64,000 nt of DNA from VXNE01 sp963668365 (GCA_963668365.1 OY764266.1:4615236-4679235); one strand, 5' to 3'; positions 1 through 8,789 are shown, counted from the stretch's first letter. Notes: generated from the letters alone by a model not told the origin. Numbers and translations: made by a program.

Positions 1-2
1 GA

Positions 3-377
3 CATTGGGTTTGCTTTGCCTTCGTGTTACTGGGCACGGTTTCAGGTGCGGAGACACCGTCCGATGAGCAGTACTACGACATCGACATACCGTCGCTTAA
101 TGCTGCTGATGCGCTGAATCGGCTAGCCGAACAAACCGGCGCCACCGTGCTCTTCCCCTACGATCTTGTCAGAGTCCGGCAAGCCAATGCGGTTACCGGG
201 CGCTACACGCTACGCGATGCCTTGGAGCGTTTGCTCGGGGACTCCGGACTTTCCAGCGGCCTTTCCGTTAAACGCGTCATTCAGATCTCTCTTGATGAGA
301 CCGGTCTGCGCAAAAAAAAAGGAAAGGGAAGCGCGCCCCGTGACGGCGCGTGTTCAGGTTGTCCATCACCAGCGTGA
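3..377 (+). pseudogene. STN-domain protein, 5' end outside window, 3' end broken
   Basis: The frame is open to the left edge, so the true start lies outside the window. The first visible residues are hydrophobic and end in VSGAE, which looks like the end of a signal peptide. The next ~75 residues (core IPSLNAADALNRLAEQTG, then a GRYTLRDALERLL segment) match the STN fold, the small periplasmic domain at the N-terminus of TonB-dependent receptors with signalling function and of some secretins. The domain ends near base 300. The last ~20 residues, after a run of nine A at 312-320, lie antisense to an IS630-type remnant and resemble no receptor plug. I infer that an insertion cut a longer gene down to its STN domain. 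It could instead be a natural stand-alone STN protein. Confidence 0.6.
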
Positions 378-465
378 TTTTCCCGGCGTCCGGTAGCGTT
401 CGGCGACATCGACGAGGAAGCGCGCCCAGTCGACTTGGTCTTGCGCGCGGCCGCCTTGGTCATGT
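314..465 (-). pseudogene. IS630-family transposase fragment
   Basis: On the minus strand, bases ~437 down to ~320 encode QVDWARFLVDVAERYRTPGK followed by ITLVMDNLNTRR. This matches the segment around the second catalytic Asp of IS630-family transposases (usual form LVMDNLNTH). Just upstream, ARKTK sits in another frame, so a frameshift separates it from VDWARF. No other part of a transposase is visible. The piece lies between the broken STN gene and the 3' end of hipA and marks an old insertion or deletion point. Confidence 0.6.
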
Positions 466-518
466 GCCTCCCGGCCAGCGGCTCGGGCGGGAAGGCAGGA
501 TGGCCGACGGCGCCAACT

Positions 519-1763
519 TCAAAGCGCATGTGCCGCCGCGAGGTCGTCGTGTTCGAACGCGCTTGCCATGCGGTCGATCTGCGCCGAGCGAATCCCAACT
601 TCAGCTGCGACTTCACGCCAGTGCTTCGTGGCGTCAGCGACCTCGCGCAGGACTTCACGAGCGCGATCAAGACGCATTCCGAAGTACTCCGCAGCACTTT
701 CCACCAAATCGATAGAGCAAGTACCCTCGTCGAGGTCAATGTTGGTCGACAGGACCCTCGCCTTCACATCAGTGGGCGTTGGGTTCAGGTCGTAAGCTGG
801 CGACAGCGTCCAGCCCGTTTGGTCCCGCAGCACGAACCCATGATTCCGAAGGTGGTCATCAACGTTTGAAACCAGCACATTGAACGCCATGCGACGAAAT
901 AGCGCGACAGCGTCGGATTTCGGTGTCGCCCCATGGCGAGCAAGCGCATCCACGAGTTCCGGATAGCTGCCGCGATCCCCGTCGGAAGCATCCGTCATCG
1001 CCAACGCGGACAGGAACGGAATGCGGATGGCGCCGGCGCGGTCAAAGCGTCGGGAAAGAAGAACCGGCTGGCCCAGGACGGTGATGAGTCGATGGTGGGG
1101 CGTCTCGATTCCGGCTTTTTCCGCGAGTCGAAGAGCAACCTCCTCCCAGGATTCCAGATCGTACTCGTCGCTCTCCTTCGGGAACTTGGCAATCGAAAGT
1201 TGCCCCTGCCCCTCAATGACAGACGATTTCGGCCGGGCGCCGCCGAGGGACGAGCCGGGCGCGAGTATAAGGCGCAGGTCCTCTGTGGTTTCCTCGTCTC
1301 GCGTCATCCGTTCGGTGATGCGCAGCAGACGAGGCAGTTCAACGAGAGCGGGCACGCCGGTGTTCGCCGGAGCCTGGAAGACCGCTTCACCCGCCCGACG
1401 GAAACGCAAGGCGCCAGGACGCGCCATATCCGTGACGCCGAGCAGGTAATCGACTTCGCCAAGAGTGCGCACGGTCCGGTTCTCCCGCTCAGCGCGAAAG
1501 CGTTCAGCGCGCCGCATCAACTGACGTCCCCAAGTGTCCGGCGCAGAGTCGCCGATGGACCCGAACAGGCTTTGGTTCGACGGCGAAAACACCCCTGGCG
1601 TCAACTGCAGGGCCGGTTCCAGGGCGAATCGGTTGTGATCTTCCAGCCACGCATCGACGTATTCGAAGGTGACCGTCTCGCGCCGTCCACGGAGATGGCG
1701 GCGCATCAGACCGACAGGATACGTCCGTCCGTTGAGGTCCACGTGTACTTCTATGTCATGCAT
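519..1763 (-). CDS. hipA: HipA-type serine/threonine kinase toxin
   Basis: A 414-residue HipA-family toxin kinase; the family phosphorylates a translation target (GltX in E. coli) and induces growth arrest. Visible features are a HipA N-terminal subdomain (VHVDLNGRTYPVGLMRR), the Gly-rich loop GSSLGGARPKSSV, the catalytic segment NVDDHLRNHGF with the expected Asp and Asn, and the metal-binding AYDLNP. Length is close to the 440 aa of E. coli HipA. I place the start at the ATG of MHDIEVHVDL (1763), which overlaps the hipB stop by 8 bases; a longer upstream frame is Arg-rich and lies inside hipB. The pair forms a hipBA operon in antitoxin-first order. All kinase motifs look intact. Confidence 0.9.
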   Translation of the reverse strand: MHDIEVHVDLNGRTYPVGLMRRHLRGRRETVTFEYVDAWLEDHNRFALEPALQLTPGVFSPSNQSLFGSIGDSAPDTWGRQLMRRAERFRAERENRTVRTLGEVDYLLGVTDMARPGALRFRRAGEAVFQAPANTGVPALVELPRLLRITERMTRDEETTEDLRLILAPGSSLGGARPKSSVIEGQGQLSIAKFPKESDEYDLESWEEVALRLAEKAGIETPHHRLITVLGQPVLLSRRFDRAGAIRIPFLSALAMTDASDGDRGSYPELVDALARHGATPKSDAVALFRRMAFNVLVSNVDDHLRNHGFVLRDQTGWTLSPAYDLNPTPTDVKARVLSTNIDLDEGTCSIDLVESAAEYFGMRLDRAREVLREVADATKHWREVAAEVGIRSAQIDRMASAFEHDDLAAAHAL

Positions 1764-2091
1764 CGCGATCTCGCGGGGCCGGGCGCCGCAAGCGCGCGCG
1801 CGTCGGCAGGTCGGCGGCGGCAAGCGCCTGGCCGACCTCGTCGCGGCTGACATGCGCCGTTCGACGCAGCCCTTCGAGCAATCCAAGGGAGTGCAGGACC
1901 GACGCGTAGATTCCGATACTGACTCGCGGGTCCCCCTGCTCTATACGCTGTAGCGTTGCTCTAGAGGTAAACGCCCGCGCGGCAAGGATGTCCATGGGGA
2001 GGCGACGACGGAGACGGGCCTCGCGAAGGTCCGCCCCGAGTTCCCGAAGCGCAAGGCGGGCTGCCGCGGGCGGATAATGCGGAGTCGGCAT
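1756..2091 (-). CDS. hipB: HipB-type Xre antitoxin
   Basis: A 111-residue DNA-binding protein directly upstream of hipA. Residues ~14-70 form an Xre-type helix-turn-helix (LGADLREARLRRRLPMDILA, then SRATLQRIEQGDPRVSIGIY). HipB proteins bind the HipA kinase, neutralise it and repress their own promoter. The C-terminal ~30 residues are Arg/Ala-rich. The gene overlaps hipA by 8 bases, which suggests translational coupling. The AT-rich gap upstream (2092-2175) holds an inverted repeat that is a plausible operator. Confidence 0.85.
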   Translation of the reverse strand: MPTPHYPPAAARLALRELGADLREARLRRRLPMDILAARAFTSRATLQRIEQGDPRVSIGIYASVLHSLGLLEGLRRTAHVSRDEVGQALAAADLPTRARLRRPAPRDRDA

Positions 2092-2111
2092 TTATGTATA
2101 CTTGGTGAATT

Positions 2112-2134
2112 GTAAAACACGTTTAATGTATTAC
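2112..2134. promoter_or_regulatory. Inverted repeat in the hipB upstream gap
   Basis: GTAAAAC (2112-2118) and GTATTAC (2128-2134) form an imperfect inverted repeat, 6 of 7 positions, with a 9-base spacer. It lies in an AT-rich gap 21 bases upstream of the hipB start, between divergent genes. This is where a HipB autoregulatory operator would be expected. The assignment is inferred from position only. Confidence 0.3.
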
Positions 2135-2175
2135 GAAGCTTACAAAATAGCTACTTGCTCCGGTGGCCGATCGCG

Positions 2176-3180
2176 GTGAGCCTACCCGCGCGCATAGCGA
2201 TCTGCGTCAACCCCATGGCGGGGCGCGACGTGCGGCGTCTGTCCGCGCGGGCGACAAACGTGACCCACGAGGCGAAACGCGACATGGTGGCGCGTATCGC
2301 CGCCGGCGCGGATGCCGTCGGGGTCGGTCACATCCATGTCGCGCGGGAGCCGTTCCGCATCGCCGCCGAAGCGCTGTCGCTGTTGCCGTTGAAGGCGAGA
2401 GTCCACTTGGTGGAGACACCCCTAAGACACGATGCGCGGGATACGGAGGTCGCCCTTCGGGCATTCCTCGAAGCGGGCGTCACGACCATCGTGACACTGG
2501 GGGGCGACGGTACGAACCGCGCCGTCGCCCGGAGTGCGCGCGACATCAATCTCGTTCCGCTCTCCGTCGGCACGAACAATGTCTTCCCTTCGCTGGTCGA
2601 GCCCACCACCGCCGGCATGGTCGCGGGTCTCGTGGCGGCAGGTCGTCTTGACTCCCTTTCCGGATACGCCGACGCCCGACGGCGCTGCAAGCTGCTGCAT
2701 GTGCGTCTCACGGACGGCACAACCGATGTCGGACTGGTGGACGCCGCCCTCCTCGCTGGAGATGTCGTCGGCAACATGCTGCCATTCGACGCGAATCGGC
2801 TCCGGCGAATCCTGCTGACGCGGGCGGAGCCGGATGCGATCGGCACCTCCGCGGTCGGTGGCCTGATCGATATCGTCGATGCCGACGACGACTGCGGGCT
2901 CCTGGTAGAGATCGGAGGCAACCGTGGAGGACGCGTCGTGAACGCGCCGCTCTCGCCGGGCCTTTTCAGCCGGCTCGAGGTTGTCGCCGCGCATCGAATT
3001 CCACTGGATACGCCGGTCCTGTTTCCGGGTGCCGGCGTACTGGCCCTGGACGGTGACCGGGACCACCGACTCGGCAAGCACGATGCCGCGACCTTGCGAA
3101 TCCTCCGCGACGGACCCTGGGTGATCGACGTGCCCGCCGCCATGCGGCTCGCCGTACGCGAAGGTATGATGCATCAATGA
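2176..3180 (+). CDS. AcoX/ATP-NAD kinase-like protein
   Basis: A ~334-residue member of the ATP-NAD kinase/AcoX-like group (related to diacylglycerol-kinase folds). The key visible motif is VTLGGDGTNRAVAR, the GGDGT nucleotide-binding loop of this superfamily, followed by PLSVGTNNVFPSL, which corresponds to the second conserved block. AcoX homologues often sit in acetoin or other catabolic operons and their substrate is not settled. I prefer the GTG at 2176 (MSLPARIAICVNPMAGRD), where family similarity begins; an in-frame TTG lies at 2155. The stop overlaps the fabV ATG (ATGA), so it is translationally coupled to fabV and hemE. Confidence 0.75.
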   Translation: MSLPARIAICVNPMAGRDVRRLSARATNVTHEAKRDMVARIAAGADAVGVGHIHVAREPFRIAAEALSLLPLKARVHLVETPLRHDARDTEVALRAFLEAGVTTIVTLGGDGTNRAVARSARDINLVPLSVGTNNVFPSLVEPTTAGMVAGLVAAGRLDSLSGYADARRRCKLLHVRLTDGTTDVGLVDAALLAGDVVGNMLPFDANRLRRILLTRAEPDAIGTSAVGGLIDIVDADDDCGLLVEIGGNRGGRVVNAPLSPGLFSRLEVVAAHRIPLDTPVLFPGAGVLALDGDRDHRLGKHDAATLRILRDGPWVIDVPAAMRLAVREGMMHQ

Positions 3181-4361
3181 TCATCAAACCCCGGATCAAG
3201 GGCTTCATCTGCACCACGGCGCATCCCGCTGGCTGCGCCGCCAACGTGACCAATGCCGCAGCGAGCATCGCGCCGCTGCCGAATGGTCCCGGCAACGCGC
3301 TGGTGGTCGGCGCGTCAGCCGGTTACGGGTTGGCGTCGCGTATCGTCGCCGCGTTCGGCAGCGATGCCGGCACGCTCGGCATATCGCTCGAAAGGCCGCC
3401 GACCGAGCGCCGCACGGCAACGGCGGGCTGGTACAACAACGTTGCCTTCGAGGCGTCCGCGAGAGCGCGCGGGTTGTATGCCGAGACCCTCGACGGCGAT
3501 GCCTTCTCGGACGAAATGAAATCCCGGGCGATCGATGAGATCCGCCGATCCATGGGACAGGTCGACCTCCTGGTCTACAGCCTGGCGGCGCCGTTGCGGC
3601 AACATCCGCGCACCGGCGAGGTCCACCGATCCGTCATCAAGCCGCTCGGGGAGACGTTGCGCGCGAAGACCCTGAACCAGGATCGCGGGGTCGTGCAAGA
3701 GGTGGACATCATACCGGCCAGCGACGCGGAAACCGCCGCCACCGTCGCCGTGATGGGCGGTGAGGACTGGGAATACTGGATGGAGTCGCTGCTGGACGCG
3801 GAGGTGCTGGCGCCGGGTTTCAAGACCGTGGCCTACACCTATATCGGCAGCCAGATCAGTTGGCCCATCTATTGGCATGGCACCCTCGGCAAGGCGAAAG
3901 AGGACCTGCAGCGAGCCGCCGATACCATCCACGAGCGCCTTGGCGCCATGGGAGGCGAAGCCCGGATAGCGGTGCTGAAGGCCATCGTCTCGCAGGCAAG
4001 CTCGGCGATACCGACCATACCCCTCTATACCGCCCTCCTCTTCCGCGTGATGAAAGATGCGGCCACGCACGAGGACTGCACCGCCCATATCGATCGGCTG
4101 TTCCGCATCGCGCTGTATGCCGACGGGTCTCGGCAACTTGACGAAACGGGACGTTTCCGGCTTGACGACCGGGAGTTGGCCGAAGAGATTCAGGCCGAGG
4201 TGGGACGGCGCTGGGCGGCGGTCAACACCGAGAACGTCACCGAACTCGGCGACACCGTCGGCATCCGCGAGGACTTTCTCAAACTCTTCGGCTTCGGCAT
4301 CGAGGGCGTCGATTACGACGCCGATGTCGACCACACGCTGGGCCGCACCGCATCCACTTGA
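3177..4361 (+). CDS. fabV: Enoyl-ACP/trans-2-enoyl-CoA reductase FabV
   Basis: A 394-residue FabV, which reduces the enoyl double bond with NAD(P)H in the last step of fatty acid elongation. The N-terminus MIIKPRIKGFICTTAHPAGC is typical of the family. GASAGYGLASRIVAAFG is the dinucleotide-binding loop. YWHGTLGKAK carries the FabV-specific Tyr-(X8)-Lys active-site pair (about Tyr232/Lys241). Length is normal. The gene overlaps the kinase upstream (ATGA) and hemE downstream (TTGA) by 4 bases each. FabV enzymes as a class are usually triclosan-tolerant. Confidence 0.93.
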   Translation: MIIKPRIKGFICTTAHPAGCAANVTNAAASIAPLPNGPGNALVVGASAGYGLASRIVAAFGSDAGTLGISLERPPTERRTATAGWYNNVAFEASARARGLYAETLDGDAFSDEMKSRAIDEIRRSMGQVDLLVYSLAAPLRQHPRTGEVHRSVIKPLGETLRAKTLNQDRGVVQEVDIIPASDAETAATVAVMGGEDWEYWMESLLDAEVLAPGFKTVAYTYIGSQISWPIYWHGTLGKAKEDLQRAADTIHERLGAMGGEARIAVLKAIVSQASSAIPTIPLYTALLFRVMKDAATHEDCTAHIDRLFRIALYADGSRQLDETGRFRLDDRELAEEIQAEVGRRWAAVNTENVTELGDTVGIREDFLKLFGFGIEGVDYDADVDHTLGRTAST

Positions 4362-5398
4362 ATTCGCGGTTCCTCAAGGCATGCCGGGGAGAGCCGGCGG
4401 ACTGCACGCCTGTGTGGCTGAACCGCCAGGCCGGGCGCTACATGCCCGAATATCATGCTCTGAAGGGCGGCACGCCCAGCCTCGAGTTCTTCACCACCCC
4501 CGACCTGGCCGCCCGCGCGGCCCTCGACGCGCAACGGATCCTCGGCACCGATGCGGCGATCATGTTCGGCGACCTGCTACCGATACTGGTGCCGATGGGG
4601 CTCGACCTCGACTACGTGCCGGACATCGGACCCGTGATCGGCAACCCGCTACGCAACGCAGCCGACGTATCGAGACTGGCGACTCCCCCGGCGCGCGAAG
4701 GCACCGAGTATATCGCCGATACCATCAAACAGATCCTCGACGGGCTCCCCCGTGACACCCCATTGATCGGCTTTGCCGGCGCGCCCTTCACGCTCGCGTC
4801 CTACGCGGTGGAGGGAAGAGGCTCCCGCCACTACGTGCATGTGAAGGGCCTGATGTACCGATGTCCGGCGGTATGGAACACCTTGATGGCGAAACTGGTC
4901 GATGCCGTCAGCGACTACGTCCGGCTGCAGATCGACAGCGGCGTTCACGCGGTGCAGATCTTCGACAGCTGGGTGGGCTGCCTATCGCGGGAGGACTACG
5001 ACCGTTACGTCAAGGGACATACGACGCGGCTCATGGCTTCCATCGGTGGCCGCGTCCCGGTGATCTATTTCGGTACCGGCAATAGCCACCTGGTCGACGC
5101 CATGTTCGAGACCGGGCCGGATTTCCTCGCCCTGGACTGGCGCACGCCGCTGGGCGCGACCTGGGACCGCCTCGGCATGCCCGCGGTGCAGGGCAACATG
5201 GACCCCACCGCACTCTGCGCCGACCGCAAGACTGTGGCGGCACACGCGAAGCGGGTGCTCGACGAGGCCCGCGGGCGTCCGGGGCACATCTTCAATCTCG
5301 GCCACGGCATCCTTCCGCAAACTCCGGTGGATAACGTGAAGTTCCTTATCGACCACGTCCACGAGCACTCGGCTCTTGACCGGAATCACCTCAAATAG
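4358..5398 (+). CDS. hemE: Uroporphyrinogen decarboxylase
   Basis: A 346-residue HemE, which decarboxylates uroporphyrinogen III to coproporphyrinogen III in heme synthesis. PVWLNRQAGRYMPEY is the substrate-binding signature, with Asn where most families have Met. GFAGAPFTLASYAVEG holds the conserved active-site Tyr, and FNLGHGI the conserved His near the C-terminus. The active-site Asp lies in IMFGDLLPILVPMG, where gammaproteobacterial HemE usually reads FSDIL. The TTG start overlaps the fabV stop by 4 bases. The sequence looks like a divergent branch of HemE rather than the common gammaproteobacterial one, so transfer is possible. Confidence 0.92.
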   Translation: MNSRFLKACRGEPADCTPVWLNRQAGRYMPEYHALKGGTPSLEFFTTPDLAARAALDAQRILGTDAAIMFGDLLPILVPMGLDLDYVPDIGPVIGNPLRNAADVSRLATPPAREGTEYIADTIKQILDGLPRDTPLIGFAGAPFTLASYAVEGRGSRHYVHVKGLMYRCPAVWNTLMAKLVDAVSDYVRLQIDSGVHAVQIFDSWVGCLSREDYDRYVKGHTTRLMASIGGRVPVIYFGTGNSHLVDAMFETGPDFLALDWRTPLGATWDRLGMPAVQGNMDPTALCADRKTVAAHAKRVLDEARGRPGHIFNLGHGILPQTPVDNVKFLIDHVHEHSALDRNHLK

Positions 5399-5449
5399 AT
5401 GCGCGGCTCTTGCGTATCGGTCTTTGTGGAATGTGGAAAGGAAGATTGA

Positions 5450-5875
5450 TCAATCTTGCGGATTACTGCGCCACCTCGAAAGATCCGCCAACTCCTGGGC
5501 GTGCCGCTTTTGTTCTTCACGGTCCTCGCTGGCGAGCTTGGGCAGCACAATATCGGCGTGGTAAAGATTTCTGCCAACTATTGGCGACGCCGACACCGTG
5601 CGCCCTCCACTCGCAGCCTGTTCGGCGAACACGACGGCCCAGCCATAGAACTCTGCCCCACGCTGGGCAGCCGCGTCTTTCGCGATCGTTACCGCTTCGT
5701 CCAGTGGAGCGACATCGAGCCTGTCAACGGAGACTTCCAATACGCCTCGCCGCTCCAGAAAGATGTTGAGCGGAGCCTTCGCCCGCTTGGCGCGCTGAGC
5801 ATGGCGTTTCGAGAATACTCCTCGCCCGAGATGTTCCGATAGGGAAACCCCCTCTCCGGCCTCGTCGTCAGTCAA
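5450..5875 (-). CDS. Unknown protein, third gene of a three-gene cassette
   Basis: A 141-residue soluble protein without a family I can name. Residues ~45-110 look like a compact alpha/beta domain (LEVSVDRLDV, EFYGWAVVFAEQA, NLYHADIVLP). The C-terminus is charged and helical (EDREEQKRHAQELADLSRWR). There is no signal peptide or membrane segment. Its TTG start overlaps the stop of the preceding gene (TTGA), so it is very likely translated with that gene. The gene ends 52 bases from the convergent hemE stop. The function is unknown; the tight three-gene layout suggests the products act together. Confidence 0.7.
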   Translation of the reverse strand: MTDDEAGEGVSLSEHLGRGVFSKRHAQRAKRAKAPLNIFLERRGVLEVSVDRLDVAPLDEAVTIAKDAAAQRGAEFYGWAVVFAEQAASGGRTVSASPIVGRNLYHADIVLPKLASEDREEQKRHAQELADLSRWRSNPQD

Positions 5876-6570
5876 GGGTTATCGAGGTCCGCTAGGGCGT
5901 CGCGCAGAAAACCGTCGGGGAGTGTGTCCGCCGTAGAGTAACGCGCACGCCGATGATGACCACTCAGATTGACCAAGCAAAGTGCGCCCCCGTCGGAGGA
6001 GCACAGCACAATCACTGATCGACCATGACCTCCCGGTGCATCAATGGCGATCTCTCCATCCGGCGTCGGATAGACCTCGAAACGCCGTGCGGAAATCTCG
6101 TACATCTGTTTGAGCAAAGACTCAGCGTTCAATTTGGCAACTTGGGACGGGATGGGGAACCGCTCTTCACTAGCCTCATCCCTCAACGCATGAAGATCCG
6201 TTAGGGCGTCCTCCAAGTCTTGTGAGACGTAACCGAATAAGTTCTCGAAGTTGTCCGTTCGTAGCCTTTCGGGGTGCATGTCCTCATTCAGAAAACGATC
6301 AACGACCTCCCATACCGAAGCGTCGAAAGTGCTGGTCGGAGCACTCCCAGCAATAGCTTCGATGAGATGAGTGATCCAGCTATTGAACTCCCCAGAGATC
6401 AGTTCGCGTCGCCGCCGATCGGTCCTTCTCCTCCTGACGTCCTCACGCGCTAGTGCAACTGATCCTTCGACGGACGAATCTGAGACCACACTGCTCGAGA
6501 CATCCCCGATGTCGTATGCTCCAAATTCAGTCGTTACGAGTGGTTGTGACCACACCATCGATTTCCTCAC
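5872..6570 (-). CDS. Unknown protein, second gene of a three-gene cassette
   Basis: A 232-residue protein of unknown family. The N-terminal ~60 residues are polar with an Arg-rich patch (REDVRRRRTDRRRREL). The middle (~70-165) is mainly helical. The last ~70 residues look like a small beta-rich domain (RFEVYPTPDGEIAIDAP, then SVIVLCSSDGGALCLVNLSG). No catalytic signature is evident. The GTG start overlaps the stop of the upstream gene (GTGA) and its own stop overlaps the next gene (TTGA). Base composition is lower in GC than the surrounding metabolic genes, consistent with an acquired cassette. Confidence 0.7.
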   Translation of the reverse strand: MRKSMVWSQPLVTTEFGAYDIGDVSSSVVSDSSVEGSVALAREDVRRRRTDRRRRELISGEFNSWITHLIEAIAGSAPTSTFDASVWEVVDRFLNEDMHPERLRTDNFENLFGYVSQDLEDALTDLHALRDEASEERFPIPSQVAKLNAESLLKQMYEISARRFEVYPTPDGEIAIDAPGGHGRSVIVLCSSDGGALCLVNLSGHHRRARYSTADTLPDGFLRDALADLDNP

Positions 6571-7226
6571 TTCGGCGACAACGACTTTTTAACCAGTTCA
6601 CGAAAGTCGGACAGGTCATTTTTCCACGAGTCAAGGATCGACAACAACGAAGAAATCCTCATCTGCTGATTTGTTTCAGCGATGTCCCTGTGGATATTTG
6701 ACTGATAAATCATGGCGGAAGTCTCGCCGCCAGCTTCGTTCACCCTACCTTCTGATATGTCCAGAGTCATTCTTCTGTCATGAAGCTCGTAGGTCGCCTT
6801 CATCGCAAACGTCGGCGTGGTGGCTCTATAGGTCATCCATGCCCCTTTCGAGATCAATCCCTCCGACACCCCACCTTGCATTGAGTTCCCACGAACAACG
6901 TAGGCCTTCGGATTTAGACCCACCGCCCTATAGGGAACATGAGGCACGGTCTTTACGTACGCCCGTGCCGCATCAACACAGACTATATCCGTCATCTCCA
7001 GCGATGTACCGGACTGCTCAAACGCAACCCGATCCGGGTCGGCTGTGACGATCAACCCTCCTTGGAACGCGACCTGTGAGAATGCAGGCGTAGAAACTGC
7101 CTGACCACCAACCTGCCTATCCCTGTCGACTATCCCATTGTAATGGAGGAAGTCAGGATTGATTATCGTCGGATTGTTGGCGTGCGCCAACACGACGACG
7201 GAAAATCCGGAAATCTGGACACGCAT
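6567..7226 (-). CDS. Unknown protein, first gene of a three-gene cassette
   Basis: A 219-residue protein of unknown family. It begins with beta-strand-rich sequence (VQISGFSVVVLAHANNP, TIINPDFLHYNGIV), and the NPTIINPDFL segment looks like a strongly conserved start. The C-terminal third is helical (NIHRDIAETNQQMRISSLLS). There is no signal peptide despite the hydrophobic N-terminal strand. The ATG start faces a 142-base divergent gap to the DM13 gene, where the cassette promoter probably lies. Together with the two downstream genes it forms a unit in which both junctions are 4-base overlaps. Confidence 0.7.
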   Translation of the reverse strand: MRVQISGFSVVVLAHANNPTIINPDFLHYNGIVDRDRQVGGQAVSTPAFSQVAFQGGLIVTADPDRVAFEQSGTSLEMTDIVCVDAARAYVKTVPHVPYRAVGLNPKAYVVRGNSMQGGVSEGLISKGAWMTYRATTPTFAMKATYELHDRRMTLDISEGRVNEAGGETSAMIYQSNIHRDIAETNQQMRISSLLSILDSWKNDLSDFRELVKKSLSPK

Positions 7227-7368
7227 CCCAATCTCAGGTTCAAATTGCCGTTTGTTCAGTCTACTACCAACCCAACTCCCCCGAGTATGACATTTCGGCG
7301 GCGGCTTGGTCCGCGGTTGAACCTAAGGACATCGATCAACCGAAAATGCCCCAACCAAGGTACTGCCC

Positions 7369-7866
7369 ATGAAGTACGCCGTCATCGGTTTCGCCGTCGG
7401 CGCGATGCTCGGTGCGGGCTTCGGCTTCGTCGCGGGCATCGCTGTCTTTCCCTACCTGTTCCCGCCGCCCGAGGTGAACGAACCCCTGACCGGCAGGACG
7501 CACGGCGATGCCCTTGCCGGCGCCACCTTCATTCACGCCAATCCTGCGGACCCGATCCACTACGGCCGCGGTACCGCGACGATCTACTCGGACCTGCTGC
7601 GGCTGGAGTCCGACTTCGAGGTCGGCCCGGGACCCAAATTCCACGTCTACCTCGTCCCGCTCGCCGAGGTAACGCCCGACACCGAGGTCGAGAAGACGAT
7701 GTTCGTCGATCTCGGCCGGCTGAAGGCCTTCACCGGTAGTCAGAACTACGCGATTCCCGGGGGCATCGACCTCGCCGACTTTCAGTCCGTCGTCGTCTGG
7801 TGCGAGCAGTTCAACGTGCTGATCTCTCCAGCCACGATCTCGCCGGTGACCCCCATATCGGGGTAA
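7369..7866 (+). CDS. DM13-domain membrane-anchored protein
   Basis: A 165-residue protein with an N-terminal membrane segment (VIGFAVGAMLGAGFGFVAGI) and a DM13 domain from about residue 55 to the C-terminus. Typical DM13 features are ATIYSDLLRLESDFEVGPGP, HVYLVP, the NYAIP block and the final SVVVWCEQFNVLISPA, which contains the single conserved Cys. DM13 domains are proposed to act in extracytoplasmic redox chemistry. The protein is probably exported and anchored, with DM13 outside the cytoplasm. It is followed 24 bases later by ppk2. Confidence 0.8.
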   Translation: MKYAVIGFAVGAMLGAGFGFVAGIAVFPYLFPPPEVNEPLTGRTHGDALAGATFIHANPADPIHYGRGTATIYSDLLRLESDFEVGPGPKFHVYLVPLAEVTPDTEVEKTMFVDLGRLKAFTGSQNYAIPGGIDLADFQSVVVWCEQFNVLISPATISPVTPISG

Positions 7867-7890
7867 AGTGCGTCGGAACGGGAGGAGGAA

Positions 7891-8745
7891 ATGGCTAAAC
7901 GTTCAAAGACCCGCCCCCGGCCGATCGCTCCGCTGGAGGCGGACATCAGGGCCGAAAGAAAGGCCATGCCGAACAAAGTCTACGCCAGTGAACTGGAAAG
8001 GTTGCAAATCGAACTGGTCAAGCTGCAAGAGTGGATCAGAAATCGGAAACTCAAGGTCGTTGTGCTGTTCGAGGGTCGTGACGCGGCCGGGAAAGGGGGC
8101 ACGATCAAACGCATTGCCCAACGCCTGAGTCCGCGCGTATGCCGGATCGAGGCATTGGCGACCCCTACCGAGCGCGAAAGGACGCAGTGGTACTTCCAGC
8201 GTTACGTCCAGCATTTGCCGGCTGCCGGCGAAATGGTGCTGTTCGACCGGAGCTGGTACAACCGCGCCGGCGTCGAACGCGTCATGGGGTACTGCACGGA
8301 TGACGAATACGAGGAATTCATGCGTTCGTGCCCCGAGTTCGAACGGATGCTCGTGCGTTCGGGAATCAAGCTCGTCAAGTACTGGTTTTCGGTCAGCGAT
8401 GAAGAACAGGAGCGTCGCTTCCAGGAGCGTCTTACCAATCCCACAAAACGCTGGAAACTCAGTCCCATGGACCTGGAGTCGCGGCGAAGATGGGTGGAGT
8501 ACTCCAGGGCGAAGGACGTCATGTTCCTGCACACGGACATCAAACAGGCGCCCTGGTACGTGGTCGAGGCAGACGTCAAGAAGCGCGCGCGGCTGAATTG
8601 CATCCGGCACCTTCTCAGCCTCATCCCATACGAAGACCTCACGCCGGAACCGATCGAACTGCCTCCGCGAGCCCCGGACGCCGGCTACATACGTCCGCCG
8701 AAGGACGATCAGGCACTGGTGACGGACTACTACGAGGACGTCTAG
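7891..8745 (+). CDS. ppk2: Polyphosphate kinase 2
   Basis: A 284-residue PPK2-family enzyme, which transfers phosphate between polyphosphate and nucleoside di- or monophosphates. Walker A is FEGRDAAGKGGTIKR, the second catalytic motif is FDRSWYNRAGVERVMG, and the lid has TNPTKRWKLSPMDLESRRRW. The start is supported by the ribosome site GGGAGGAGG seven bases upstream. It is a single-domain PPK2. From sequence I cannot say whether it prefers ADP, GDP or AMP. Confidence 0.93.
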   Translation: MAKRSKTRPRPIAPLEADIRAERKAMPNKVYASELERLQIELVKLQEWIRNRKLKVVVLFEGRDAAGKGGTIKRIAQRLSPRVCRIEALATPTERERTQWYFQRYVQHLPAAGEMVLFDRSWYNRAGVERVMGYCTDDEYEEFMRSCPEFERMLVRSGIKLVKYWFSVSDEEQERRFQERLTNPTKRWKLSPMDLESRRRWVEYSRAKDVMFLHTDIKQAPWYVVEADVKKRARLNCIRHLLSLIPYEDLTPEPIELPPRAPDAGYIRPPKDDQALVTDYYEDV

Positions 8746-8789
8746 GCTGGGTTAGCCGGGTGTGACCCTTTCCGAAAACGTCGCGCAGT

